From Desertivirga brevis (lineage in GTDB: Bacteria; Bacteroidota; Bacteroidia; Sphingobacteriales; Sphingobacteriaceae), in the NCBI RefSeq assembly GCF_017355835.1, contig NZ_JAFEWF010000012.1, positions 1-64,000 on the forward strand: a DNA stretch of 64,000 nucleotides, in the 5' to 3' direction. Below are positions 1 to 9,806 of the stretch, piece by piece. The position numbers were made by a program, and so were the translations under genes. The notes below the pieces were generated by a model. It saw only the letters and a program-made list of their open reading frames with translations. It did not search any database and was not told the DNA's origin. Within the stretch, counting starts at the first letter, position 1; the number at the start of each line of letters is the position of its first letter.

Positions 1-231
1 ATCCGTCCGATTGCTTTAGGCCGCAAGAACTATCTTTTTGCAGGAAGTCATGATGCTGCTACTCGTGCAGGAATGCTCTATTCCTTTTTTGCTATATGCA
101 AGAAGCACGAGGTGAACCCTTACCGATGGTTAAAATACGCCCTGGAGAATATCATGACGATCAACCATAAGAATATCAGAGATCTCTATCCGCAGAACTT
201 TAAGAAACTAGTTGAAACTGACAATATGTAG
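1..231 (+). mobile_element. IS66-family transposase, C-terminal 76 codons (partial, runs off left edge)
   Basis: The open frame from base 1 to a TAG at 229-231 encodes the C-terminal end of an IS66-type transposase. The hallmark stretch RPIALGRKNYLFAGSHDAA is followed by the conserved helix containing NPYRWLKYALENI. Only the extreme C-terminus of the DDE transposase is visible; the catalytic core lies outside the window. Bases about 232-250 directly after the stop (TTGTTCGGGCGGATACGC) are probably the right terminal inverted repeat of the element, because the reading frame of the neighbouring DUF3644 gene ends there. The family call is firm. The exact element end is inferred. Confidence 0.9.
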
Positions 232-249
232 TTGTTCGGGCGGATACGC

Positions 250-778
250 TTTGAAAAGCTGGCCTTATCTTCGTTAGATAGTGAATTCCAATTTACAAAT
301 TCTATTGCGAGATCATTTTTATTCGTGTTAGCTATTTTGGGAACCTGGATTAACTTAATACTATATTCCTGAGTATTGAAAACTTCAAAATCAATTCCAT
401 TTCTATATTTTTCAATAAACTCTTTAAGTTGCTTTACCTCTGTAGAAAGTAATTGTTTATTAGCTTCAGTCTGTTCTCTTGTTCTGATTCTCGAAAATTG
501 CAGGGAATATGCCAAGCTTCATTTAAGGCGTATTCGTGCCCGAAGAGTTTGATTAGTTCATTCTCAAAATTATACAAGAGTGCCTGACATTCCCCAAAAA
601 TCATCATGCCGATTTCTTCTTTATCGATACAATGGTGTTCTATCTTGTTCCTGAGTTTTATAAAGAATTCAAGATTTGTTTTAACACCATCCGACAGTTC
701 TCCATACTTTGTAAGGCATGTTTTAAGTTCCCAAGCCTTTTTGTCACCATCAATTATCTTGTATCGACCGTTTTTTTC
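250..778 (-). pseudogene. DUF3644-family gene remnant, frameshifted and truncated at both ends
   Basis: Read leftward from 778, one frame gives GRYKIIDGDKKAWELK, KTNLEFFIKLRNKIEHHCID and IFGECQALLYNFENELIKLFG, which are typical of DUF3644. Near 515-520 the homologous reading jumps to another frame (SLQFSRIRTREQ), which then continues to about 250. A single indel therefore splits the gene. At the 5' side an in-frame TAG sits immediately before 778, so the N-terminus is lost. At the 3' side the frame runs into the IS66 end. DUF3644 proteins have no firm function and often sit in mobile or defence-rich regions. This copy cannot make a full protein. The family call rests on recognition of the LRNKIEH and GECQALL motifs. 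Confidence 0.75.
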
Positions 779-872
779 CTAGTTAAGGAAAACTAAAGGT
801 TCATATAATTAAGAGATATAGAAATCGACTGTAGGTGAGGAGTTTAAGCAGGATGGGCGAAGCGGATTTATT

Positions 873-1013
873 ATGCATATCGCTAATAAACTTTTCCAAG
901 AAATACAAAAAGCTTATGACTCGTCCTTGCTTGATGCTATTCTGATTAAGGAAAAAGTTATTCCAAAGCTTCCAAAAGATATTGCAGAGGTCTTTTGGAG
1001 AAACATAGGTTAA
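873..1013 (+). CDS. Small hypothetical ORF or gene remnant (46 aa)
   Basis: An ATG at 873 opens 46 codons (MHIANKLFQEIQKAYD ... EVFWRNIG) ending at TAA 1011-1013. The frame is also open upstream to 822, so this may be the C-terminal tail of a decayed gene rather than a complete small one. The amphipathic, Lys/Glu-rich composition looks protein-like, but I do not recognise a family. The rest of 779-1251 shows no convincing gene. It lies just upstream of dptF and could contain that operon's promoter. Confidence 0.25.
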   Translation: MHIANKLFQEIQKAYDSSLLDAILIKEKVIPKLPKDIAEVFWRNIG

Positions 1014-1251
1014 TTTTTTGAGGGAAAATGACCAACCTTAATTTAGCGGCTATTAGTTTTCTTATAAAGAGGTAACGATTTGATGATAGAAAAATTGCTT
1101 GTATGATTTTTTCAATTTCTTAGAGGTTGGAAGAATATTCCTCATTAATCTTTTGTATTTTAGATCCTCGGTCAAGGCAATTATTAGTTGTTAACCTTAT
1201 TTCAAGAATGTCTAGGCCGTTTAACTTAGTCCTTATAAAAAAAATCCCTTG

Positions 1252-2976
1252 ATGTTTAAAGAGTTACTGGATAAATTAAGTATTTCCTCACGAGAAGCGG
1301 TTGTTGATGGAACTCATAATAGTTTCGATGATTTTAAAAATTATCTGCATGTTGACCGACCTGTCGACCAGGTATTAGAGAATATTGTCATTTCATCAGT
1401 AAAAAGCGAGCAATCTCGGTTGATTTTGATCTCAGGAAACGTGGGCGATGGGAAATCTCACATGTTAGCGAAGTTGTTCAACAAATATGCCGACTTAATG
1501 GGTTCTGTAGGTGTGAGAAATGACGCCACGGAAAGCAATTACGTCAGTAAGAGCTGGGTTGAGGAACTGGAGGATTTTTTGAAACCCTTTAGTGATGATG
1601 AGTTGCAGATAAAAAATTCTGCGAAGGTCACCAAGATTGTTGCAATTAATTTGGGAGTATTATCTAGGTTTTTGAATGAAACTTCGGTCTCGTTTAGTGA
1701 GCTTTCATTATTTGTAAGAAACAAAGGAATTCTAGAAAACCGAGCGGTTTCCCATCATTACTACGAGGAAAGTTTTTTTCAATTTATCAACTTAGCTGAT
1801 TTTAAATTATTTAGCCTGAATAAAGAAGGAGCGACCTCTGCGCTGTTAGAGACTCTGTTTGAAAAAATCACAGCACCGGAAGCAAGCAACCCTTTTTACA
1901 AAGCATTTATTGATTTTTACTCAAATCATCCCTATAGGGACAACTGCGTTATCAGATTCAATTACTTGCAGATTTCTAAAAAAGAAGTTCAGAAAGCTCT
2001 AATAAATTTGATTATTTACGCAATTGTTAAATTTAAATTAATAGTTTCAATAAGGGACTTGCTTAATTTTATTTATGACATAATTGTACCCTATCCTTAC
2101 CAACAACAATCGAGTGAGAGTCTTAAGTCGTTAAAAGACTACAGCGACTTTTATTTTTCTTTGAAGCACTCACTTTATAACAAGTTGTTTGATTCCGAAG
2201 GACGCTCTGCTCTGTTATCCGCCATTAAGCAGCTGGATCCGCTTAGTTTACGGAGCGAAAAGCTTGATAACCTAATTTTTCAATTAAGCTCTTCCGAATA
2301 TACTATCAGTTATTTTGAGTCTAAAAACATAGACCTTAATGTTTGGCGTAGTGAAGGTTTTGATCTCGCAGAAAAACGGGATTTAGTGAAAACTTTTGTA
2401 AGGTCTCTTTACATGAACAATCTTAATGAATTTAACCTTGACTTAGAAGATTTTTATGCTTACGCTCGGTACTTATATGCTTATCACACTGGTAACGTTT
2501 CGACATTAAAGACATTATACAAGATAGCTATTAAGGCTATACATACTTGGAATGGTAATGCACGCTCTGAGAATGAAGTCACAGTCCCAATAGGAAAACA
2601 TCAACTAACCTATAATATTAGTCAAAACATCCTAATTGCTCCTGCTTCAATCAAAGTGTTAGCTAAGAGGGAATGCGAAGAATTGTATGACTTTGACACT
2701 TCAATAGTTGTAGACATTACTGCAGGGTCTGTAAATAATCCATTCACATTGGATTTTAATTTATATAGGCTATTAAAAAAGGTAATACACGGATATCACC
2801 CTAACAAGTTTGATAGAGATGAGCATATTGACTTTCAGAAGTTTGTAGACACAACTATTTCTGAGGCATCAAAAGACGTAAAGAGCATTAATATTGAAAA
2901 AATTAATGGAAGTATAAGAAAGAGATATCAGCTTTCTTTTAAAAATGCATTTGGATATGAATTCACAACTAATTAG
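1252..2976 (+). CDS. dptF: DNA phosphorothioation-dependent restriction ATPase DptF (SspF-like)
   Basis: First gene of the restriction operon of a phosphorothioate (PT) defence locus. DptF-type proteins act with DptG and DptH to damage or block DNA that lacks the host's PT marks. The N-terminus KELLDKLSISSREAVVDGTH and the YLHVDRP segment before the P-loop are typical of DptF. The Walker A motif GNVGDGKSH begins at residue 62. Length (574 aa) fits the family. I start at ATG 1252; a TTG directly before it would add one residue. The stop lies 3 nt before dptG, so the two are co-translated. The gene is clearly AT-rich compared with genes right of 23 kb, consistent with transfer as an island. Family assignment is strong; the biochemical role is known only from relatives. 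Confidence 0.85.
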   Translation: MFKELLDKLSISSREAVVDGTHNSFDDFKNYLHVDRPVDQVLENIVISSVKSEQSRLILISGNVGDGKSHMLAKLFNKYADLMGSVGVRNDATESNYVSKSWVEELEDFLKPFSDDELQIKNSAKVTKIVAINLGVLSRFLNETSVSFSELSLFVRNKGILENRAVSHHYYEESFFQFINLADFKLFSLNKEGATSALLETLFEKITAPEASNPFYKAFIDFYSNHPYRDNCVIRFNYLQISKKEVQKALINLIIYAIVKFKLIVSIRDLLNFIYDIIVPYPYQQQSSESLKSLKDYSDFYFSLKHSLYNKLFDSEGRSALLSAIKQLDPLSLRSEKLDNLIFQLSSSEYTISYFESKNIDLNVWRSEGFDLAEKRDLVKTFVRSLYMNNLNEFNLDLEDFYAYARYLYAYHTGNVSTLKTLYKIAIKAIHTWNGNARSENEVTVPIGKHQLTYNISQNILIAPASIKVLAKRECEELYDFDTSIVVDITAGSVNNPFTLDFNLYRLLKKVIHGYHPNKFDRDEHIDFQKFVDTTISEASKDVKSINIEKINGSIRKRYQLSFKNAFGYEFTTN

Positions 2977-2979
2977 AAA

Positions 2980-4446
2980 ATGCTTTTCTCAATAGACGAA
3001 CAAGGTTATTCATCCTCTTTCGAGGGATCAAAAAAAGGGTTTCAGCACAATAAAGGTAATTTAATCAAGCTATTTCCATTTGCAACCGAATTGAAAGAAC
3101 TCCCAGAGTCATCTTTAGATCTGATCAATTTTTATGGCGTTGCCGGAAAGTTTCATCGTTCATGTCTCGGAATGGAGCAAACCTCCTTGCTGCCTAAAGA
3201 TCAATTGATACAACTAATTGTAGACGAAGTAGATGCTGGACCTAATAAGGAAGACCTTGAAGACATCATTGAGGAATTACTTTTTGATAAAAATGACCAT
3301 TTAATCTTATTCTCATTTCAAGTTTTACCTCATTTAGGATTCCAATGGCCAAATGCGAAATTAAAAAACCTAGAAAATTTTATTTGCAACTTGTTAATTG
3401 ATGATGAGGTAAAGCAAATAATAGAGAGTACAATATCTGATAATGTTGCAAATAATATTCTTTATCAACTTGTCCTTGATAAGTTTAAAAATATTACAAG
3501 TAATGGAGTATCAACTTATAATAGCAAGGGTTATTACGAAGGGCTTTTGGTGAAGGAAATCCGAAATCTTTTTAAAGAAGACCTAAGTAATTTGATCCAA
3601 AACAAATCATTATTTACAGAGAAGGTTTCTACTCTTATAAAATTCTATTATTTCCAATACATATTGAAGTTGACTACTCAGTTAGGCAATCTATTTAGTG
3701 ATAATCCCAAACCCAGTTTATTTTATTTTTCTCTTGATTGGGAAAAGCTATCTAAATCAAGATTAGCGATTGATAATGGATGGCGAAAGCTGGAAAAGCT
3801 AGTTGAACCAATGTTTGCCCATGCAAATTGTTTAGAGCTTTTACATACAATTCAATCTGAGGGCGGGTTTCTTAAGAAATGTTTTACTTATAAGGAAATC
3901 CAGACTGATATCGAGCAAATGGATGAAGAATCAGAAAAGGAATTAACCCTAGTTGTTAATAAACTTATTAACAGATATCGCGACGGCATTAAAGATACTG
4001 ACTGGTCTGATTTCGAGGCCAACTATCAAATACCTGAAGGAAAAACTTATTCAACCTACCACTCCACGTCTCTAATACATAAACTGTACTCGATGATAAA
4101 ATATCAATTCGAGAAATCCTACACGCGAAGGGCAGCTTATCGTTCTTTTAACGCTTGGTACAAAGAGTTTGTGAAATTAAACTACTATAAGTCTAGAGGC
4201 AGCTTAGGAGGGACCTTAAAACTAGATAAGGAAGGCCTTCTGCTTTTTACAGAGATGAGCATAATGAGTTCGAGGAAAGAAAAGATATTGATTAGTCAAT
4301 TATGGTTGCAACTAGAAAGAAGAGGAATATTGCTTGATAATCAATCTAAACGAGAAGTTGTAAATTTCTTTGAGAAAATAAACATTTTAGAAAAAAAGAG
4401 CGACAGCGGGGATGCCCAATATGTAACTCGCTTATATAACAGGTAA
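2980..4446 (+). CDS. dptG: DNA phosphorothioation-dependent restriction protein DptG (SspG-like)
   Basis: Second gene of the dptFGH operon, 488 aa, with no signal peptide or membrane segment and no obvious enzyme motif. The N-terminal sequence with KKGFQHNKGNLIKLFPF and the C-terminal winged-helix-like tail (ILISQLWLQLERRGILLDN) agree with the DptG family, whose members are about 440-490 aa and always lie between DptF and DptH. It probably works as a structural or DNA-binding partner of the two ATPases; this is inference. It starts 3 nt after dptF and its TAA overlaps the ATG of dptH by one base (TAATG), showing tight translational coupling. The identification depends mainly on position and length, supported by sequence feel. 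Confidence 0.78.
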   Translation: MLFSIDEQGYSSSFEGSKKGFQHNKGNLIKLFPFATELKELPESSLDLINFYGVAGKFHRSCLGMEQTSLLPKDQLIQLIVDEVDAGPNKEDLEDIIEELLFDKNDHLILFSFQVLPHLGFQWPNAKLKNLENFICNLLIDDEVKQIIESTISDNVANNILYQLVLDKFKNITSNGVSTYNSKGYYEGLLVKEIRNLFKEDLSNLIQNKSLFTEKVSTLIKFYYFQYILKLTTQLGNLFSDNPKPSLFYFSLDWEKLSKSRLAIDNGWRKLEKLVEPMFAHANCLELLHTIQSEGGFLKKCFTYKEIQTDIEQMDEESEKELTLVVNKLINRYRDGIKDTDWSDFEANYQIPEGKTYSTYHSTSLIHKLYSMIKYQFEKSYTRRAAYRSFNAWYKEFVKLNYYKSRGSLGGTLKLDKEGLLLFTEMSIMSSRKEKILISQLWLQLERRGILLDNQSKREVVNFFEKINILEKKSDSGDAQYVTRLYNR

Positions 4447-7400
4447 TGGTACAGGAGAACAGATTATATTTCTATTTATCAAAATTGATACTAGATTTTT
4501 TTACGGCTGGCACTATAAAGGATGGAAGTAAGTATCAAATAAGATTTGAGAGGGAATCAGATGTCCATCAATTATATAGTTGTTTAAAAACTTTTGCTGA
4601 AGCTGCATACAAAGAAGAAGGTATTGAAGTTGTTCCCTTTCTTTATAATGATTACGAAACTTATGCACTCAACATAAAGGATACAAAAATTATAATCGCT
4701 AGCCATGATAACGAGGACTTACTCACCGGCCTGAGGAATAATTTTCAAAAAGTATCACACTTTGAGAGTAATTCTGCCATTTTTTTCATTCACTCATCTG
4801 AGCTTGAGAGTATAAACAAAGGTGCAGAGAGCCTGGCTAGTAGAGACATGCCACTGCACTATGAAACGGTTAGTAGAAACATTATTTCAGAATTTTCAAA
4901 AGAACCGGCGTTCACCTCAACTCAAAAAGAATTTCTGCGAGAGCTGATAAAATCAGAGTCTAGTGACTACCAAATCGAAAACTCAAATGTTTTTGATCTG
5001 AAGAAATACTTAATAATTTTAATAACTAAAAAACTTGTTAAAGAGGATTATAACCTTTTAGGTGTATTTTTTGATGAAAAAGTTCATGATGAAGAGCTAC
5101 CAAAGAAAGAAATACGTTACAGGGTCTTGAAAAATCGAAAGTACTTTTCAGAAATTTCTCAGAACGAGGAACTAGGCACTTTGGATGATTATTTGGAAAG
5201 ACATTTTGATAAAAGTGGACAAAAAGCCCTTTCGGACAGAGAAAACTGGCAAAACGTTTCATTTGATCAAATATTGAAATATGAAGAAAATAGAGACAAT
5301 ATAAAATTCAATGAGTATATTCCTAATATTGATGGAATCACTTGTGAAGGGAATATTATTTGGGATAAAGAGGAAGGGACTAGTGCAAGCAAATCGAAAA
5401 TTCGAAATATTATTATTTTTAATCCTAAGCTGCAAGATGAACTTTCAGTTGATCTGAAATTCAAAAAACGACCTTCCCTTGAAGCTTTTTCGGGGCCAGG
5501 TTTAGCAACTATAGAAGAAGAAAATAGATCTCTACATATCACGTTTTCAATACAGAGTTCAACCGACTTCAGTGTCTGTAGACTCCTGTACACGGAAATG
5601 AAGGATGGCAAAAAAAATACTTATGTTTTTAAAGTTCTTGTAGTACCCTTTGCGGAGGCTATTTTAAGACCGGTTAAAACTAAATATATAGTCCAGATTC
5701 AAAAAAATGGCAAATTTGGAATTGAGTTCTATTCCGATGATTACTTACTTTTCAACGAAGACGGATTAGATACAGAACCGATTTTATTTTATCCAAGTAA
5801 TGCCTACGAGCTGTCGTCAGAGCAATCTTTAAAACTCGAATTAGGAGAAGTTGATGTAACAGACAGCCTATCTCTACCATTTACCCTAAATTACAAGTCT
5901 GCTTCAATCTTTGCTAGATTCGTGATGTCAGGTATTAAACCTGCACCAATAGGAGGACAAGCTGTTTGGAGTAAAAAGAATATTAGTAAAAAATCTTTCT
6001 ATTACCTTAAAAGGGCAGATGAAAAGCGTCCTGATAGAGAAATTATTACTCTGGAGCATTTTAATACAGTGTATTTCCCAACTGGAGATTTCAGGGAAAA
6101 TCTAAAATTAGAAGAAGAAATAATTGATCTAGGATATTCAGAGATTGTCATAACTGAACATGGAAAGCTAGAAGATAAAACAGGTGTCTTACCTCCCGAC
6201 TTGGATGAGGCATATAAAAATATCATTTCCTATTTCCGGTCAACAATTAAAGGAAGTTATAGAATTTTACCTAGTACTATCTATGTTGATGGAGAACTCA
6301 GGACTTTATATCAGAAATACATAAACATCTATCTATCACAACTTAACAATATAGAACAAAATGGCTCCCTTTCAATAACTCAAAAGTCTCTATTACGGAT
6401 TGGCACAATTAGGGAACAAGGAAATTTAGAGCGGCTAAAACTTTCCCCCTTACATCCACTTTTAGTAGCATACCAATTAACATTATTAGATTCCCTAGAC
6501 GAACAATTTTGGAATAATGAAAACGGGGAGCTTGCAAAGAAATTTTCCCCTATAAATCTACTACCTTTTATAAATGATGGAGGCGGCGAGAAAGAGTATT
6601 TTATAGGCGTTGATCAAGATCAATCTCCCGACTGGTTGTATTATGTTAATGCTACAGTTGAAGGTCAGTCGATAAATCGGAAAAATGTTCCTGAGATGAT
6701 GTCTTCTAAAATCAGGGAGTTTGTGAAACACTTTTCCTTTTTATACATTGAAAAAAATGCTCCAATACGCTTAAACTTAATTAATATTGGAGACGGGAGA
6801 GAAGCTCTGCAGGGGATTTTTGAATATTTTAGTTCGGCTACAAAAGAACTTTCAAAAAATTCTAAGAATCCGAATGACGTTTTTCCTATTTCCATCAACA
6901 TTTACGGCTCAGAAAGTTTCGTTACTTGCTTTGAGCAATTTTCTAAGTTCGAAAATGCAGAAATCATTAAAAGCGAGTTTGGCATAAACCTAGAGCAGTT
7001 GCGCGGAAAACTTGAAGTTGAGGACTTCTTGAAACTTTATCATGAAAAAGTTCAGTTTTTCCTTAAAACTGACTCAAATAAAAATGAAACAAATTATGAA
7101 TATGCTCATATTACTTTCCATCAATTTGACGAAAGTGATGTGGAGAAATCCGACAACAACACAAGCGAAATAGCGTCTGGAGTATCACTGGGTGGTATCC
7201 TATCTGACCTGCCTTCTATTTATAGTCAAGGGAATTACCGCACAGGCTTTGGAGTTAAATACTTAGAGGAAGTTGATGGGAATATTTTGCTTCAACTGTC
7301 TAGGAAGCTTAATTCTCTCGCCCATATAGAGGGAACTTCACAAATTTATAAAGATCATTATGCCTTTGCTTCGGTAATAAACAGTAAAGTCAAGCAAAAC

Positions 7401-9758
7401 TTGCAGGAAGTTTACTCTAGTTCACAATGGGTTACTTTTATCAATCCTCGTGTTGATTTAAGCTTTTTCAAAAGTGATAAAGATGTTGTTATAATACACT
7501 ACACAGATCAATATAGTACATCTAGTGGTTTTGATTCTATTACGGTCACAAGTAAGTGGGAGCAGTACGAATATATTCTTAAGGACTATCTGAACTCGAA
7601 AGTCGAGAACCTTGATGGTGCAATTAAGCCTATTATTGATATGTTCAATGCAATTAACGGATATTGGCTATTGAAGCTTGGATCGCAGAACCCTCATGAA
7701 AAGGTAGAAAAAGAGAAAGTTAGCATTCTATCAGCGGTAAAAGAGTTGTTAGCAATTCTTGATCATCCGAAAATAACGTGGGTAGTGCTGTCTTTAGAAG
7801 AAATTCTTAGGGTGACTGGGGGGGCAGGATTGAAACAAAAGTCAGGATTGTTTTCAGTGAAGAATCTAAATAAGACCGGGCAGTTTAGTGACGATTTATT
7901 GATGGTAGGCCTTGAAGAAATTGAAGGTGTACTACAATTATATTTTTACCCGGTAGAAGTGAAGATCGGCAATAATTCTTCTCAGGTTATCAAAAAAGGG
8001 GTTACCCAAGGAAAAAATTCTTTTGAATTAATTATAAAGACTCTTTCACAATCAGGCCTGAGCGGAAAAATTTACCGGAATTACTTCTCGAAATTGATTT
8101 TAACCGGCGCACAAAAATTGGCACTGTATAATGTTTGGCCCGAATACTCACCCAGGTGGGAAAATATTGAACGGTGGCGAGGTAAGCTTCTAAATGATTC
8201 ATTTTCTATTGGAACGCTCAACAGTTACATTGGGAATTTCGGTGTTCTTTCCTTCAAAGAGAATTCTTCATACGGTAGACGAGAGTTAACGTTGCGAGAG
8301 AATTACTTACAGATAAGTTTATTTGAGTCAGACGGACTAAATGATTTGGTGCAGTCTGTAGAGAAATTGAAAGCCCGATATTCGGATCAGAATGCAATCG
8401 GCATTACCATTTCTGATCTATTTGAACAAAAATATTGTACTTCTGTTGTACGCAACATACTTGAAGACCCCGACTTTCTTCTTTCCGTAGAGTCAGAGGC
8501 AGGAATTGAGATCATCGATGAAGATTCGCTTTACATTGAGGAGATTAAGGCTGAAGAATCCCTCAAAAAAGAAACTATAGAGGAACCTGTACAACCATAT
8601 TCGAAATCTCCTTTAAAGGTGTTGTTTGGAAGCCAAGCTAGCAATGGTAAGCCTATTGATTGGTTTCCAACCTCAACTAATAAGGTCATGCATATGAATA
8701 CTGGCATCATAGGTACAATGGGGACAGGAAAAACTCAATTTACAAAGTCTCTTATCACACAATTAATAAGGAATACAAAGGATAATGTAGAGGCAAAAAA
8801 GCTCGGTATTTTAATCTTTGACTACAAGGGAGATTATATAAAAGAGGACTTTGTAAATGCAACAAATGCTAAAATCTACGAGCTACATAAGCTACCCTAT
8901 AATCCTCTTGCTTTAGCTATTGGAAAGAACCCCAAACCATTGCTTCCTCTGCATACTACTAGGACGTTACAAGAGACAATCTCGAAGGCCTTTACTTTAG
9001 GAAATATACAAAAGACAGCACTACGAGGAATTATCATGCAAGCTTACGCAAATGCAGGTATAATAAGGGATGAGCCCAAAACTTGGGGAAGGATTGCACC
9101 AACAATTAATGAAGTATGTGAAATCTATCTAGAAAGTGAAAATCCTAAAATTGATAGTTTACATGCTGCTTTAACGGAAATATATGACTATGAGATCTTT
9201 GAGTCTGATGGAGAAAAAACAAAACCATTATTTGAACTTATAGATGGAGTTACAATCATTAATTTGAATGGATATAGCACCGATTTGCAGAACTTAATAG
9301 TGGCTATAACACTTGATCAATTTTACTCACAAATGCAGATTGATGGACATAGTAAGATAGACGGGGACTTTAGACAAATTAATAAAATTGTTCTTGTTGA
9401 TGAGGCTGATAATTTTTTAAGTAAGGACTTTGAATCGCTCAGAAAGATACTGAAAGAAGGAAGAGAGTACGGTGTCGGAACAATTTTATCAACGCAATTT
9501 TTAAATCATTTCATAACTGCAGAAAATGAGTATTCCAACTATATTCTTACCTGGATCATACATAGGGTGAATGAGATCAAAGACAAGGAAATTGCTACCT
9601 TATTTGATTTACCCAACAGGAATGACAGGGACGCTTTAACAGGGGTGATTAAAAGTCTAGATAAGCATTACAGCATTGTTAATCTGGCTGGAAGTGAGCC
9701 TATAAAAATAAAGGATAAGGCATTTTGGGAATTGATAAAGGACTTTGAACCTGTCTAG
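4446..9758 (+). CDS. dptH: DNA phosphorothioation-dependent restriction protein DptH (SspH-like), very large HerA/FtsK-type ATPase
   Basis: A 1,770-aa protein, the size typical of DptH. The first ~1,400 residues carry no motif I can name. The C-terminal ~350 residues are a HerA/FtsK-like motor domain: Walker A GTMGTGKT at residues 1423-1430, a following FDYKGDY segment typical of HerA-type ATPases, and Walker B LVDEAD at 1650-1655, then STQF (sensor-like) and an arginine-rich end. DptH proteins are thought to be the DNA-translocating, damage-producing component of PT-dependent restriction. The start overlaps the dptG stop by one base. The gene ends 4 nt before a symmetrical terminator shared with the convergent modification operon. 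No frameshift was seen, so the restriction arm looks intact. Confidence 0.85.
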   Translation: MVQENRLYFYLSKLILDFFTAGTIKDGSKYQIRFERESDVHQLYSCLKTFAEAAYKEEGIEVVPFLYNDYETYALNIKDTKIIIASHDNEDLLTGLRNNFQKVSHFESNSAIFFIHSSELESINKGAESLASRDMPLHYETVSRNIISEFSKEPAFTSTQKEFLRELIKSESSDYQIENSNVFDLKKYLIILITKKLVKEDYNLLGVFFDEKVHDEELPKKEIRYRVLKNRKYFSEISQNEELGTLDDYLERHFDKSGQKALSDRENWQNVSFDQILKYEENRDNIKFNEYIPNIDGITCEGNIIWDKEEGTSASKSKIRNIIIFNPKLQDELSVDLKFKKRPSLEAFSGPGLATIEEENRSLHITFSIQSSTDFSVCRLLYTEMKDGKKNTYVFKVLVVPFAEAILRPVKTKYIVQIQKNGKFGIEFYSDDYLLFNEDGLDTEPILFYPSNAYELSSEQSLKLELGEVDVTDSLSLPFTLNYKSASIFARFVMSGIKPAPIGGQAVWSKKNISKKSFYYLKRADEKRPDREIITLEHFNTVYFPTGDFRENLKLEEEIIDLGYSEIVITEHGKLEDKTGVLPPDLDEAYKNIISYFRSTIKGSYRILPSTIYVDGELRTLYQKYINIYLSQLNNIEQNGSLSITQKSLLRIGTIREQGNLERLKLSPLHPLLVAYQLTLLDSLDEQFWNNENGELAKKFSPINLLPFINDGGGEKEYFIGVDQDQSPDWLYYVNATVEGQSINRKNVPEMMSSKIREFVKHFSFLYIEKNAPIRLNLINIGDGREALQGIFEYFSSATKELSKNSKNPNDVFPISINIYGSESFVTCFEQFSKFENAEIIKSEFGINLEQLRGKLEVEDFLKLYHEKVQFFLKTDSNKNETNYEYAHITFHQFDESDVEKSDNNTSEIASGVSLGGILSDLPSIYSQGNYRTGFGVKYLEEVDGNILLQLSRKLNSLAHIEGTSQIYKDHYAFASVINSKVKQNLQEVYSSSQWVTFINPRVDLSFFKSDKDVVIIHYTDQYSTSSGFDSITVTSKWEQYEYILKDYLNSKVENLDGAIKPIIDMFNAINGYWLLKLGSQNPHEKVEKEKVSILSAVKELLAILDHPKITWVVLSLEEILRVTGGAGLKQKSGLFSVKNLNKTGQFSDDLLMVGLEEIEGVLQLYFYPVEVKIGNNSSQVIKKGVTQGKNSFELIIKTLSQSGLSGKIYRNYFSKLILTGAQKLALYNVWPEYSPRWENIERWRGKLLNDSFSIGTLNSYIGNFGVLSFKENSSYGRRELTLRENYLQISLFESDGLNDLVQSVEKLKARYSDQNAIGITISDLFEQKYCTSVVRNILEDPDFLLSVESEAGIEIIDEDSLYIEEIKAEESLKKETIEEPVQPYSKSPLKVLFGSQASNGKPIDWFPTSTNKVMHMNTGIIGTMGTGKTQFTKSLITQLIRNTKDNVEAKKLGILIFDYKGDYIKEDFVNATNAKIYELHKLPYNPLALAIGKNPKPLLPLHTTRTLQETISKAFTLGNIQKTALRGIIMQAYANAGIIRDEPKTWGRIAPTINEVCEIYLESENPKIDSLHAALTEIYDYEIFESDGEKTKPLFELIDGVTIINLNGYSTDLQNLIVAITLDQFYSQMQIDGHSKIDGDFRQINKIVLVDEADNFLSKDFESLRKILKEGREYGVGTILSTQFLNHFITAENEYSNYILTWIIHRVNEIKDKEIATLFDLPNRNDRDALTGVIKSLDKHYSIVNLAGSEPIKIKDKAFWELIKDFEPV

Positions 9759-9761
9759 TTA

Positions 9762-9803
9762 AAAAGAGTACTTTCTGCTTTAAGAAGTAGGAAGTACTCT
9801 TTT
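9762..9803. terminator. Bidirectional intrinsic terminator between the two PT operons
   Basis: The 12-base arms AAAAGAGTACTT (9762-9773) and AAGTACTCTTTT (9792-9803) are perfect inverted repeats, with a partly self-complementary loop (CTGCTT/AAGTAG). The stem ends in A-runs on one strand and T-runs on the other, so it can stop transcription from both directions. It sits in the 48-bp gap between the convergent stops of dptH and the DGQHR gene. Confidence 0.85.
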
Positions 9804-9806
9804 AAT

